From positions 1-60,534 of the forward strand of contig CAMYPM010000010.1 of NCBI GenBank assembly GCA_947290775.1: a stretch of 60,534 bases of DNA. The letters are read 5' to 3'. The notes beneath the pieces were generated by a model that did not search any database, was not told where the DNA came from, and worked only from the letters and a program-made list of their open reading frames with translations. Both the position numbers and the translations under genes were made by a program. Shown piece by piece: positions 36,974 through 46,385 of this stretch; the stretch's first letter is position 1, and each line of letters begins with the position of its first letter. The DNA is from an uncultured Bacteroidales bacterium. GTDB lineage: Bacteria > Bacteroidota > Bacteroidia > Bacteroidales > Porphyromonadaceae.

Positions 36974-38137
36974 ATGCAATTGATTGATTTCAATGATACA
37001 GCCACTGCGTTTGAGTTACGCACTAATTGCGATCTTCGGCGAGCAGCATGGCGCTTTCGTATTATGAGCAATCGGCTGATCCGCTTTGCCCATAAGCTAC
37101 ACCTTCCCATTGCATGGATCGTAAACCCGACCTTATATGGTCACTTTGTACCCGGTAAAACTTTAGACGACTCCATTCCACGTCTAAATGAACTGAGGGA
37201 GCAAGATGTAAAAGCGACTATGTATTATTCGTCAGAAGCAAGCCGCAACGAGGAAGAGAGAGTGCTTATCTATAGCGAAATGGTTAATAGTGTGCGATTT
37301 GCTTCCGACCATCGTAATTTGATTAGCCATGCTATCTTCAAGCCCGGCGGATTAGTGCCGCTCAATACATTAGTTCGCTATGCCGAGCAACCCGACAGCC
37401 TTTCGGAAGACGAAAAAGAGGAGATTACACTCTTTTACAATCGCTTTATGGAGCTTTGCCGGCTTGCTTACGACTTAGACATGCCGATCCTTGTAGATGC
37501 CCAATATCATGCCTATCAAGCTGTTATAGATCGCTTTACGGAAGAGGCTATGCAGCACTTTAACCAGCATCGTACGATCGTATACACTACTCTGCAGATG
37601 TACAAAAAGGATCGCCTGGAGTACCTACAGCATTTACTTGATAAAGCCGAGAAGGAGGATCTTAAAATAGGGATTAAGTTAGTGCGCGGAGCCTATCTGC
37701 AAGCAGAGCGAAAGCGAGCAAGAGAGAAGGGCTATTCCTCCCCCATTTGCGATACGAAAGAGGATACGGATCAGCAATACAACGAAGCCCTGAGATTTAT
37801 TGTAGCGCATTTGGATCGTTTTTCTCTGGTCTGTGGTACACACAACGAACAAAGTTGCCAATTACTTGCGCAGCTGATGGAGCAAAATGAGATTGCGCCG
37901 GGAGACCCACGCATTGTCTTTGCCCAACTATATGGGATGAGCGACCATGTATCCTTCAACCTCGCTGATACAGGCTACAATGTAACAAAGTATGCGCCCT
38001 ATGGGACGGTACGCAAGGTGGCGCCCTATTTGATGCGTCGCATCGAAGAGTGTGCATCCGGATGCACACAAATACGATATCAACGTTCGCTCATCCAAAA
38101 AGAACTGAAACGACGCCGCGCTGAAAATGAAGCGTAG
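36974..38137 (+). CDS. Proline dehydrogenase, stand-alone (387 aa)
   Basis: FAD enzyme oxidising proline to pyrroline-5-carboxylate. TIM-barrel motifs include LVDAQYH, IGIKLVRGAYLQAERKRA with the substrate-binding lysine/arginine, FSLVCGTHNEQS and AQLYGMSDHVSFNLA, ending YLMRRIEE (the RR substrate-binding element). It is not fused to P5C dehydrogenase, as in PutA, and no P5C dehydrogenase gene is nearby. It lies 35 bp upstream of the TonB receptor, possibly one transcript, though the functions do not connect clearly. Confidence 0.92.
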   Translation: MQLIDFNDTATAFELRTNCDLRRAAWRFRIMSNRLIRFAHKLHLPIAWIVNPTLYGHFVPGKTLDDSIPRLNELREQDVKATMYYSSEASRNEEERVLIYSEMVNSVRFASDHRNLISHAIFKPGGLVPLNTLVRYAEQPDSLSEDEKEEITLFYNRFMELCRLAYDLDMPILVDAQYHAYQAVIDRFTEEAMQHFNQHRTIVYTTLQMYKKDRLEYLQHLLDKAEKEDLKIGIKLVRGAYLQAERKRAREKGYSSPICDTKEDTDQQYNEALRFIVAHLDRFSLVCGTHNEQSCQLLAQLMEQNEIAPGDPRIVFAQLYGMSDHVSFNLADTGYNVTKYAPYGTVRKVAPYLMRRIEECASGCTQIRYQRSLIQKELKRRRAENEA

Positions 38138-38172
38138 TTTCGGAGATAGAGATACACTCCCCCTTTTAGTTT

Positions 38173-40179
38173 ATGTCGCATAGATCCGCTCTAATGACGA
38201 TTTGCATGCTTGGTATCTCGTACTTTTCTCGTGCTCAAGAGCCTATTCCTGTCGATTCTACCTATCACCTACAAGGGGTAATGGTAACGGCACTAAGGTC
38301 ACGTTATGAAGTAGTACAGCCTAAAGTACTTAGCGGCAAACAGTTGGAGCAGGTAGCCTCCTTTAGCGTAGCTGATGCACTCCGCACTTTTAGTGGGGTA
38401 CAAGTACGTGATTACGGAGGTATCGGAGGGGTCAAGACAATCAATATACGAAGTATGGGAAGCCATCATGTGGGGTTCTTCTACGATGGAGTGGAGTTGG
38501 GCAATGCACAGAACGGACAAATTGACTTAGGACAATACTCGTTAGATAATATTGAACGTGTTGAGGTATATCATGGTCAAAAGAGCACTTACTTACAGAC
38601 GGCTAAAGACTTTGCCTCATCCGGTACGGTCTATCTGACAACCCGCACGCCCTCTTTTCAAGGCAATGAGAAGCAGCACTTCACGGCAAAAATAAGAACC
38701 GGGTCTTTCGGGCTACTCAATCCCTCTCTTTACTACGAGTATAAGCTCTCGCCTCACCTCGCCTTTTCGCTTAGTGCGGAGCCTGTGGCTGCCCATGGTA
38801 GATATCGCTTCCGATACCGCAAAATGATTCCCGGCACGGATGTAGTAGCCTATGATACAACGGCGGTACGAGAGAATGGGGATATTACCTCACTACGCTT
38901 AGAGGGGACGCTCTTTGGCTCTACTTCCAAAGGACGCTACACATTCAAGGTGTATCATTTTGGCAGTGAGCGTGGAATACCGGGAGCCATCGTAAACAAT
39001 GTATGGTATCGTAGTGAGCGTATGTGGGACAATAACAATTTTGCACAAGCCTATGCCAACACATTCCTCACCCCTAAGCTACGCCTATCGGCTATTGCCA
39101 AATGGGCACATTACGGCACGCGCTACAAGAACGGCTCCGATGCTCCCGTACCTATAGATACCCGCTTCCGCCAATTAGAGCTGTACACCTCATTAGCCGC
39201 CTCCTACGAATTACACAAAGGGTGGTATGCGGCCCTGGCGTATGACTTTCTTTGGAACCACCTATCCGGTGATCGATATGGCTTTGTATGGCCGCGTAGG
39301 CAGAGTCACTTTGTAGCGCTTTCCACTACCTACTCCGGAGCACAAGTAAAGGTGCAAGGCGCACTGCTTACTACTTGGATCATTGATAAGACAAAGCAGA
39401 AGGACACTCATCCGCGATTCAATCGGTATAGCCCATCGGTCACCATAGCCTGGCAGCCCTTGCGCAAGTTACCGCTGCTACATATCAATGCTTTCTACAA
39501 GCATTCCTTTAGAATGCCCTCTTTCAATGATCTCTATTACACGGATTTTGGCAATCCACAGCTACTCCCGGAGACAACACAGCAACTAAGTGCCGGCATA
39601 GACTATACCCACCACTTGAGCAAAGTGACCTCATTAGCCGTGCGATGCGATGCCTATTACAACCGAGTGCACAACAAGATCGTTGCTTATCCCAAGGGGC
39701 AGCAATTTCGCTGGACCATGCTCAACTTAGGTCGAGTGTCCATTAGAGGGATAGATGCGTCACTCTCTTTTCAGACAAGGCCTACCCGAAGTACTTCCCT
39801 TGAGTTACGAAGTCAATACACTTACCAGAAGGCAATTGACGTAACGAACCCGGAAAATAGCTATTATAAGCACCAGATACCCTATATACCGCTGCATAGT
39901 GGTTCTGTAAACCTTGCCTTAGGATATAAGCAGTGGCTCCTTGCCTACAACATGCAGTACACAGGCGCCCGCTTTAGTGCATCGGAGAATATATTTGTCA
40001 ACTACGTACCGCGCTGGAATACACACGACCTGTCGCTTAGCTATGACTTTACCCTTTGGAAATGCCATATGCAGCTACTGGCAGAGTGCAATAATCTCTT
40101 TAACCGACAATATGAAGTGATTATTAATTATCCTATGCCGGGCAGAAACTTTAGAATAACCCTAAAAACAAAAATATGA
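38173..40179 (+). CDS. TonB-dependent outer-membrane receptor, BtuB-like (668 aa)
   Basis: Signal peptide (ending YFSRAQ), a short TonB-box-like start (LQGVMVTALRSRYE), plug domain (about 45-150: VADALRTFSGVQVRDYGG, INIRSMGSHHVGFFYDGV, IERVEVYHGQKS) and a 22-strand-type beta barrel ending RNFRITLKTKI. Size and plug motifs fit BtuB-like receptors. Two lipoprotein genes follow, the first overlapping by 4 bp, including a BtuG-like propeller. That context suggests corrinoid (vitamin B12) uptake; heme or another ligand is not excluded. Confidence 0.85.
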   Translation: MSHRSALMTICMLGISYFSRAQEPIPVDSTYHLQGVMVTALRSRYEVVQPKVLSGKQLEQVASFSVADALRTFSGVQVRDYGGIGGVKTINIRSMGSHHVGFFYDGVELGNAQNGQIDLGQYSLDNIERVEVYHGQKSTYLQTAKDFASSGTVYLTTRTPSFQGNEKQHFTAKIRTGSFGLLNPSLYYEYKLSPHLAFSLSAEPVAAHGRYRFRYRKMIPGTDVVAYDTTAVRENGDITSLRLEGTLFGSTSKGRYTFKVYHFGSERGIPGAIVNNVWYRSERMWDNNNFAQAYANTFLTPKLRLSAIAKWAHYGTRYKNGSDAPVPIDTRFRQLELYTSLAASYELHKGWYAALAYDFLWNHLSGDRYGFVWPRRQSHFVALSTTYSGAQVKVQGALLTTWIIDKTKQKDTHPRFNRYSPSVTIAWQPLRKLPLLHINAFYKHSFRMPSFNDLYYTDFGNPQLLPETTQQLSAGIDYTHHLSKVTSLAVRCDAYYNRVHNKIVAYPKGQQFRWTMLNLGRVSIRGIDASLSFQTRPTRSTSLELRSQYTYQKAIDVTNPENSYYKHQIPYIPLHSGSVNLALGYKQWLLAYNMQYTGARFSASENIFVNYVPRWNTHDLSLSYDFTLWKCHMQLLAECNNLFNRQYEVIINYPMPGRNFRITLKTKI

Positions 40180-41303
40180 AAAGAAGTTATTTTATTATTC
40201 CACTCTTATTAGCCGTATTGATCGGCTTTGCATCTTGTACGAATGAACCCGAGATGCCGGATTATTATGAGAAAATAGCCGAGGCTCACCGTCCGAAGGA
40301 TGTCTTTGGTGGTGTGTACATTTTGAATCAGGGAGGGATGGGGAAGAACAATGCCTCATTGGACTTCATCTGCTTCGAAAAAGGCTACTACATTCATGAC
40401 ATTTATGGAGCGCGTAACCCCAATGTCGTAAAGGAGTTGGGCGATGTAGGCAACGACCTGCATATCTATGGCTCTAAGCTGTTTGCAGTACTTAATACGT
40501 CCAATAAAGTAGAAGTGATCAATATAAATGGTACACGTCGTATCCAACAGATAGATATACCGAACTGCCGTTACGTTGCTTCATATAATGGCAATGTATA
40601 TGTATCTAGCTATGGTATAGCCGAATTTGGTAAGGAGGCCCTTGGCAAAGTGTACCGAATAGATACCGCCAGCCTTCAAATCACAGGAGAGCTTGAAGTG
40701 GGGTATCAGCCCGAGCAAATGGTCGTGCGTAACGGCTTGCTCTATGTAGCCAATTCCGGAGGTTATATGGCTCCACACTACGACAATACCGTATCTGTAG
40801 TTGACTTAAGCTCTTTCACCGAGATGAAGAAGATCCCCGTTGCCATCAATCTGGATCGTATGCTATTAGATGAAAGCAACAATATATGGGTTACCTCACG
40901 AGGCGATTACAACGAAATACATTCCTCCCTTTACATAATTGATGCCTCGGATAATGTAAGCAAGCTCGATATCCCCTGCACCAATATGGTACGCTACAAA
41001 CACTACATTTACTATATAGCAAGTGAGTGGATCAATAATGTATCGAAGGTTAGCTATGGGGTAATCGATACCAATACCAAGGAAAAGATTTCTGACAGCT
41101 TTATTCCTGCTGAGTATGTAGCTAAAATAAAGACGCCTTACGGATTGACCATTCATCCTGTAACAGGCGATATATACATTACCGATGCAGATAACTATGA
41201 AGTGCAGGGTAAGCTCTACACGTTCTCTCAAGACGGCAAGCTGCTTTGGGAAGTGAAGACCGGCTTTATACCTGCCTGCTTCGCCTTCCGTCCTAAGAAG
41301 TAA
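40176..41303 (+). CDS. Surface lipoprotein with YncE/DUF5074-type beta-propeller, BtuG-like (375 aa)
   Basis: Lipobox FASC (Cys21). The rest is blade-like repeats: GGVYILNQGGMGKNNASL, LFAVLNTSNKVEVIN, VYVSSYGIAEFGKEALGKVYRID, LLYVANSGG, ITDADNYEVQGKLYTF. In Bacteroides, BtuG propeller lipoproteins cap BtuB and bind cobalamin on the surface; the position directly behind the TonB receptor with overlapping stop and start supports the same role here. The assignment rests on architecture and context, not on identified ligand residues. Confidence 0.78.
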   Translation: MKRSYFIIPLLLAVLIGFASCTNEPEMPDYYEKIAEAHRPKDVFGGVYILNQGGMGKNNASLDFICFEKGYYIHDIYGARNPNVVKELGDVGNDLHIYGSKLFAVLNTSNKVEVININGTRRIQQIDIPNCRYVASYNGNVYVSSYGIAEFGKEALGKVYRIDTASLQITGELEVGYQPEQMVVRNGLLYVANSGGYMAPHYDNTVSVVDLSSFTEMKKIPVAINLDRMLLDESNNIWVTSRGDYNEIHSSLYIIDASDNVSKLDIPCTNMVRYKHYIYYIASEWINNVSKVSYGVIDTNTKEKISDSFIPAEYVAKIKTPYGLTIHPVTGDIYITDADNYEVQGKLYTFSQDGKLLWEVKTGFIPACFAFRPKK

Positions 41304-41321
41304 TCCTGCTTTGATCGTACT

Positions 41322-42551
41322 ATGAAAAAGCTAGTTAACTATCTAACGAGACACGCTGCCGCTTGTGCAGCGTGCCTCCTTTTATGCTTTCTGACAGCCT
41401 GTAGTCACAGCACACCACAACCCCCACACAATGAGCAGCAGGGCGAGGAGCCTACTTCCGTTGATTATAGTGCCTTCGGCCTACAGAAAGTCTATACCGT
41501 TGAATGGCTCCATGAGCTCAATATTGCTCCTAAAGGTGCCTTTCAAGCCATTCGATGGCAGCTTACCACACCCGACGGAGTGGCACAAGAGAGCAGCGAA
41601 CTACCCACTTATCAGTTCTTTGCCCGAGATCGCGGAAGCTATAAGCTTGCCCTCTCCGTTACAGAAAAGGAGCACACCACAGAACTGCCCATTACCATAG
41701 AGGTAATACCGGAGAAAACGCCCTACAGTAGATATTTGGCTCATGTGCTTACATTCCGACCTGCGCCGGGACAATTTGTTAATGTACTCCCCTCCTCCAA
41801 AAGCGCATCAACAGAAGAAGACATGCGCACAGAGGCAGAAAAGAGCCTGAAACAAAATGCTTTGATCTCCTTAGGGGCATTTGGGGGCTATGTGATATTT
41901 ACTTTTGATCACCCTGTAGTCAATAGAGCGGGTATGGACTTCATTGTGTTTGGTAATGCGGTTGAGATTTATAAAAAAGAGGGAGCCAACGATGCAGAGC
42001 CGGGCTGTGTATGGGTGGCAAAAGACTTAAATAAAAATGGAAAACCCGATCAGGAGGAATGGTACCAATTAGCCGGAAGTGAACATCACAACCCTAAAAC
42101 TATTCACAATTACTCCGTTTCCTATTTCCGTCCGGACAAGGAGCCTGTGACAAGTACTGACAGTCTTCAATACATCCGTTGGGAGGATAATCAGGGTAAT
42201 ACGGGCTTTATCCCCAAAAACAAATACCACGCCCAGTTCTACTATCCTACATGGATCAAAGAAAACAGCTACACGCTAAGCGGTACAAGACTACCCGATA
42301 ATGCGATAAACAACAATGGTACCTACCTACTTCCCAACTTTGAGTATGGCTACGTGGATAACTATCCGAATAGTAGCGAACGGGCCCGTATGGACATCGA
42401 TTGGGCTGTGGACAACGAGGGAAATAAGGTATCACTGGATCGAATAGACTTTATCAAGGTCGTATGTGGTATGCAGCAAGTGTGCGGATGGATCGGGGAG
42501 ACATCTACCGAAGTAATGGGAGCCGCCGATCTACATATTCCTACCAAGTAA
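41322..42551 (+). CDS. Surface lipoprotein downstream of BtuB/BtuG-like pair (409 aa)
   Basis: Lipobox LTAC (Cys27) after an unusually cysteine-rich signal segment. Residues about 50-135 look like an Ig/PKD-type beta domain (APKGAFQAIRWQLTTPDG, GSYKLALSVTE). The remainder carries FDHPVVNRAGMDFIVFGNA and DLNKNGKPDQEEWYQLAG, typical of Bacteroidales cell-surface proteins encoded beside BtuB. NKNGKPDQEE looks like a calcium-binding loop. Probably the third surface component of the uptake locus. Exact role unknown. Confidence 0.7.
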   Translation: MKKLVNYLTRHAAACAACLLLCFLTACSHSTPQPPHNEQQGEEPTSVDYSAFGLQKVYTVEWLHELNIAPKGAFQAIRWQLTTPDGVAQESSELPTYQFFARDRGSYKLALSVTEKEHTTELPITIEVIPEKTPYSRYLAHVLTFRPAPGQFVNVLPSSKSASTEEDMRTEAEKSLKQNALISLGAFGGYVIFTFDHPVVNRAGMDFIVFGNAVEIYKKEGANDAEPGCVWVAKDLNKNGKPDQEEWYQLAGSEHHNPKTIHNYSVSYFRPDKEPVTSTDSLQYIRWEDNQGNTGFIPKNKYHAQFYYPTWIKENSYTLSGTRLPDNAINNNGTYLLPNFEYGYVDNYPNSSERARMDIDWAVDNEGNKVSLDRIDFIKVVCGMQQVCGWIGETSTEVMGAADLHIPTK

Positions 42552-42646
42552 TAGCCTATTTACATAGACGAGGTGGGGCGAAGCGTCTATCTTGCTCTAC
42601 CCTATCTTCCTCTTCGCCTTGCGTTAAAGGGATTATAAACGTTGTC

Positions 42647-42678
42647 GTTGGCTATTAATCCAAATATCCGTAATTTTG
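42647..42678 (+). promoter_or_regulatory. Promoter of parE, implying a leaderless or very short leader
   Basis: GTTG (42647-42650) and TAATTTTG (42671-42678), spacer 20 bp. The -7 box ends 5 bp before the ATG at 42684, so transcription would start at or next to the start codon. Confidence 0.55.
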
Positions 42679-42683
42679 CAAGG

Positions 42684-44630
42684 ATGAACGAACAGCGGGT
42701 AGACTATACAGAAGAGGATATTTCCACTCTTTCGTGGGACGAGCACATACGCCGTCGCCCGGGGATGTACATTGGCAAGTTGGGCAATGGATCATCACCG
42801 GATGATGGTATTTATGTACTTCTCAAAGAGGTTATTGACAACTCTATAGACGAGTTTGTCATGGGACAAGGCTCTACGATAGAGGTTGCTATATCTGATG
42901 AGGGACAAGTGACCGTGCGCGACTATGGGCGCGGTATTCCCTTGCGTAAGCTGGTAGATGCGGTAAGCAAAATGAATACCGGCGCTAAGATAGACTCGCA
43001 AGCGTTCAAGAAGTCTGTGGGATTGAATGGAGTCGGGCTAAAGGCAGTCAATGCGTTGAGTAGCTCCTTTGTTGTAGTCAGCCACCGTGAAGGACAGGAG
43101 AAGAAAGTTGTTTATAGCAATGCCAAACTGCTGGAAGAGGGTGAAATAGTTCCCTCCAAAGAGAAGCAAGGTACCTCGGTATGCTTTACTCCTGATGAAA
43201 GACTATTCAAGCAATATAAGTATCGAGACGATTATGTGCGTACCATGCTACGCAATTATTGCTTTCTCAATGCCGGCCTTACCATCCTATACAAAGACGA
43301 AAAGCTCCATAGCGACAATGGGCTGCAAGACCTTCTTTCGGAGGACTTGACACGCGAGCCTCTTTACCCCATCATACACCTAAAGGGTAATGATATAGAG
43401 GTTGCCATCACTCATGTAGACCAGTATGGAGAAGAGTTCTACAGCTTTGTCAATGGGCAGAATACGACCCAAGGCGGTACTCATTTGAGTGCCTTTAGAG
43501 AAGCTGTGGCAAGGGTAATCAAAGAGTTTTTTGGTAAAAACTTTGATTATGCCGACATACGAAGTGGCATGGCTGCTGCTATCAGTATTAAAGTAATTGA
43601 ACCTACTTTCGAGAGCCAAACTAAGACCAAGCTCGGCAGTAAGGATATGGTGCCGGAGGAACCCCAGTACAAGAATGAACCTCTTTATGGGACCACAATA
43701 CAACGCTTTGTGGGTGATTTCCTTAAAGCCGAATTGGACGACTACCTGCACATGCATGCCGAGAGTGCAGAGGCAATTCTCACTAAGGTGCAAGCCAGTG
43801 AGCGTGAGCGTAAGGCAATGTCCGGTGTAACTAAGCTGGCGCGAGAGAGGGCAAAGAAGAGCAATCTACACAACAAGAAGCTTCGCGATTGTAGCCACCA
43901 CTTCAATGATGGTAAGGCGAAAGATCCCGAAAAAACGTCTATATTCATTACTGAGGGCAATTCTGCAAGTGGCTCTATTACAACGGCACGTGACCCCGGT
44001 TATCAAGCCGTATTCAGTTTGAGAGGCAAGCCCCTTAATACGTTCGGACAAACGAAGAAGGTCGTATATGAGAACGAAGAGTTTAATCTACTTCAAGCGG
44101 CCCTTAATATAGAGGATGGCTTAGACGGGCTTCGTTATAATCGGGTAATTATCGCAACGGATGCGGATAATGACGGTATGCATATACGTCTGCTGATGAT
44201 TACCTTCTTCTTGCAGTTCTTCCCCGAGCTGATCCGACGAGGTCACCTTTTTATCTTAGAGACTCCGCTGTTTCGTGTCTCGTTACCTCGACACGAAGTA
44301 GAAGCCAAGCGTAAGAAGAACCTCAAAAAGAAAGCAAAGGGTGCAGAGGTAGAAGAAGAGGAGCATACTTACTACTGCTATTCGGAAGAGGAAAAGCAGC
44401 AGGCGATGAAAACAATAGGCTCTTCCGCTCAAGTAACACGCTTTAAGGGTCTTGGAGAAATATCTGCCGATGAGTTTCGCGATTTAATTTCCGAAACCAA
44501 TATCCGCTTGCGACAAGTATCTATGCGTCGGGTAGATGAACCGCAAAAGCTACTTACCTTTTATATGGGCAAGAATACACCTGAGCGGCAAGACTTCATT
44601 ATGGATAACCTGGTAGAAGAAGATGAGTAA
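42684..44630 (+). CDS. parE: DNA topoisomerase IV subunit B / GyrB-family (648 aa)
   Basis: ATPase subunit of the type IIA topoisomerase that decatenates chromosomes. GHKL ATPase domain: [19 protein letters not shown] (Mg-binding Glu/Asn), DYGRGIP and [29 protein letters not shown] and [16 protein letters not shown]-terminal: [25 protein letters not shown]. The ATG at 42684 is chosen over TTG at 42642 because the longer form adds 14 residues lacking family similarity. No parC is in the window. It overlaps coaD by 8 bp. Confidence 0.9.
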   Translation: MNEQRVDYTEEDISTLSWDEHIRRRPGMYIGKLGNGSSPDDGIYVLLKEVIDNSIDEFVMGQGSTIEVAISDEGQVTVRDYGRGIPLRKLVDAVSKMNTGAKIDSQAFKKSVGLNGVGLKAVNALSSSFVVVSHREGQEKKVVYSNAKLLEEGEIVPSKEKQGTSVCFTPDERLFKQYKYRDDYVRTMLRNYCFLNAGLTILYKDEKLHSDNGLQDLLSEDLTREPLYPIIHLKGNDIEVAITHVDQYGEEFYSFVNGQNTTQGGTHLSAFREAVARVIKEFFGKNFDYADIRSGMAAAISIKVIEPTFESQTKTKLGSKDMVPEEPQYKNEPLYGTTIQRFVGDFLKAELDDYLHMHAESAEAILTKVQASERERKAMSGVTKLARERAKKSNLHNKKLRDCSHHFNDGKAKDPEKTSIFITEGNSASGSITTARDPGYQAVFSLRGKPLNTFGQTKKVVYENEEFNLLQAALNIEDGLDGLRYNRVIIATDADNDGMHIRLLMITFFLQFFPELIRRGHLFILETPLFRVSLPRHEVEAKRKKNLKKKAKGAEVEEEEHTYYCYSEEEKQQAMKTIGSSAQVTRFKGLGEISADEFRDLISETNIRLRQVSMRRVDEPQKLLTFYMGKNTPERQDFIMDNLVEEDE

Positions 44631-45096
44631 TACAGAGACAAGCGAGAAAGTGGCTATTTTTGCCGGAAGCTTTGACCCCTTTACCATCGGTCATAACGAT
44701 ATAGTAGAGCGCGCCCTTCGTCTCTTCGACAAAGTGATCATAGCCATTGGCGTGAATGGGAAGAAGAAGCCTATGTTTTCTGCACAAGTACGCCACCGCC
44801 AAATAGGCGATTACTACAAGGATAACCAGCGCATAGAAGTAATTACTTTCAGTGGCTTAACGGCAGACTTAGTAGCTCAGTACAAAGCCTCTGCTTTGGT
44901 TCGCGGTATTCGCAGTGGAGTGGATTACGAGTACGAACGTACATTGGCAGATATCAATCACCAGCTAAGTGGTGTGGATACGGTACTCCTCTTTACACAG
45001 CAGAACTTATCCCACATCAGCAGCGGCTCGGTACGTGAGTTGATTAGCTACGGATATGATGTATCCGGAATGCTTCCGCCGGGCTTTGAACTATGA
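44623..45096 (+). CDS. coaD: Pantetheine-phosphate adenylyltransferase (157 aa)
   Basis: Transfers AMP from ATP to 4'-phosphopantetheine, the penultimate step in CoA synthesis. Nucleotidyltransferase motif [10 protein letters not shown] (residues 15-24; TxGH) and C-terminal [10 protein letters not shown] (ISSxxVRE), with [14 protein letters not shown] in the middle. Length typical. Translationally coupled to parE. Confidence 0.97.
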   Translation: MSNTETSEKVAIFAGSFDPFTIGHNDIVERALRLFDKVIIAIGVNGKKKPMFSAQVRHRQIGDYYKDNQRIEVITFSGLTADLVAQYKASALVRGIRSGVDYEYERTLADINHQLSGVDTVLLFTQQNLSHISSGSVRELISYGYDVSGMLPPGFEL

Positions 45097-45189
45097 TTTG
45101 AGGACAACACAAAGAGGCAAAAAAGTACGTAAGTCAATATTTATGTGTTTCTTTGCAAAAGGGAAAAAACAAGAAAAGAGTAAAACGAT

Positions 45190-45369
45190 ATGAGAAAGTT
45201 TCTTACATACCTTGGTGCTATCGTGCTGTTGATCGGCGTATTAGTACTAGCTGTACCCGCATTTATGCACACGACAAGCAATGTGACGCTCTACATCGGC
45301 ATCATACTTGTAATCTTGGGATACATACTGCATATTGTGCTTAACAAGCGCAACGAGCGGGGCGAATAG
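45190..45369 (+). CDS. Small two-helix membrane protein (59 aa)
   Basis: The frame from ATG at 45190 begins MRKFLTYLGAIVLLIGVLVL, has a short polar turn (FMHTTSN), a second hydrophobic helix (LYIGIILVILGYILHIVL) and a basic tail NKRNERGE. Two transmembrane segments with positive C-terminus are evident. It is preceded by AGAAAAGAG and followed by a strong terminator, which supports expression. I recall similar short proteins in other Bacteroidales but cannot verify. Function unknown. Confidence 0.75.
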   Translation: MRKFLTYLGAIVLLIGVLVLAVPAFMHTTSNVTLYIGIILVILGYILHIVLNKRNERGE

Positions 45370-45384
45370 CTTAATTTATTAATT

Positions 45385-45412
45385 GGGAGGGGGAATCAAC
45401 CCCTCCTTTCTT
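45385..45412 (+). terminator. Intrinsic terminator after the small membrane protein
   Basis: GGAGGGG pairs with CCCCTCC around GAATCAA, followed by TTTCTT. It closes the parE-coaD-small ORF transcript before parA. Confidence 0.8.
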
Positions 45413-45503
45413 CACGATCCAAAACTCATCTTTGGAGGCTGTCGGGTACAGTGCTCCGGTTTGTTTATAGCTTCTATTAGATAACATTTCTTATCCGGTA
45501 GAG

Positions 45504-45546
45504 TTATCAACAAGTAAGTGCGCTATCATTTTTATGCGTAATTTTG
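45504..45546 (+). promoter_or_regulatory. Upstream region of parA with a DnaA-box-like 9-mer
   Basis: TTATCAACA at 45504-45512 and a -7-like TAATTTTG at 45539-45546, 20 bp before the parA ATG. No good -33 element is at the expected distance. Whether DnaA binds here is untested; a single 9-mer can occur by chance. Confidence 0.35.
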
Positions 45547-45566
45547 CTGTTGGTAAGGACAATTAT

Positions 45567-46337
45567 ATGGGAAAAATAATCGCTTTAGCTAATCAAAAAG
45601 GTGGTGTAGGTAAGACTACTACTACGATCAATCTGGCTGCTTCTCTGGCTACATTAGAGAAGAAAGTGCTGGTAATTGATGCAGATCCTCAAGCTAACGC
45701 CACAAGCGGTCTCGGAGTTTCTCCCGAAGAGGGTAAGCTAACTATCTACGAAGCACTCATAGAGGAGATTGATGCTAAGGAGGCTATTTGTCATACCAAG
45801 ATAGAGGGGCTAGACTTAATCCCTAGCCATATTGACCTCGTAGGTGCGGAGATAGAGATGCTTGAGCTACCCAATCGCGAGAGCATCATGAAGCGTTTGC
45901 TGCATCCTCTAAAACCTCTCTACGACTATATACTGATCGACTGCTCCCCATCTTTGGGGCTTATTACGGTTAATTCATTAGTTGCTGCCGACTCTGTACT
46001 GATACCTGTGCAGTGCGAGTTCTTTGCCTTGGAAGGTATTAGCAAACTTCTCTCTACGATTCGCATTATTAAGAGCAAACTAAATCCACAACTGGAGATT
46101 GAAGGCTTCTTAATGACCATGTACGATAGTAGATTGCGCCTTGCACGACAGATATATGATGAGGTAAAGAGTCACTTCCGTGAGTTGGTATTCGATACCG
46201 TTATTCAGCGCAATGTAAAGCTAAGTGAAGCGCCTTCACATGGACTTCCCATTATTCTCTATGATGTAGAGAGTAAGGGTGCTGTAAATCACTTAGAGCT
46301 TGCTGAGGAACTCATTAAGCGGAATAAACAATCATAG
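45567..46337 (+). CDS. parA: Chromosome partitioning ATPase ParA/Soj (256 aa)
   Basis: Deviant Walker ATPase that moves ParB-parS complexes apart. Deviant Walker A KGGVGKTT at residues 11-18, Walker A' VLVIDADPQANAT, Walker B YDYILIDCSPSLG. It has no N-terminal helix-turn-helix, so it is the chromosomal Soj type. ATG at 45567 is preferred over 45534, which adds 11 residues before the usual MGKIIALANQ start. parB follows after 48 bp. Confidence 0.95.
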   Translation: MGKIIALANQKGGVGKTTTTINLAASLATLEKKVLVIDADPQANATSGLGVSPEEGKLTIYEALIEEIDAKEAICHTKIEGLDLIPSHIDLVGAEIEMLELPNRESIMKRLLHPLKPLYDYILIDCSPSLGLITVNSLVAADSVLIPVQCEFFALEGISKLLSTIRIIKSKLNPQLEIEGFLMTMYDSRLRLARQIYDEVKSHFRELVFDTVIQRNVKLSEAPSHGLPIILYDVESKGAVNHLELAEELIKRNKQS

Positions 46338-46385
46338 AAGTCCCTCTCTGAGTATGGGCAGAGGACTTGCTGAGTAAAGAACCAA

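Noticed and set aside
37004..37012. GCCACTG, resembling a cobalamin riboswitch B12-box word
   Set aside because: It lies within the proline dehydrogenase coding sequence, with none of the surrounding riboswitch pairing elements.
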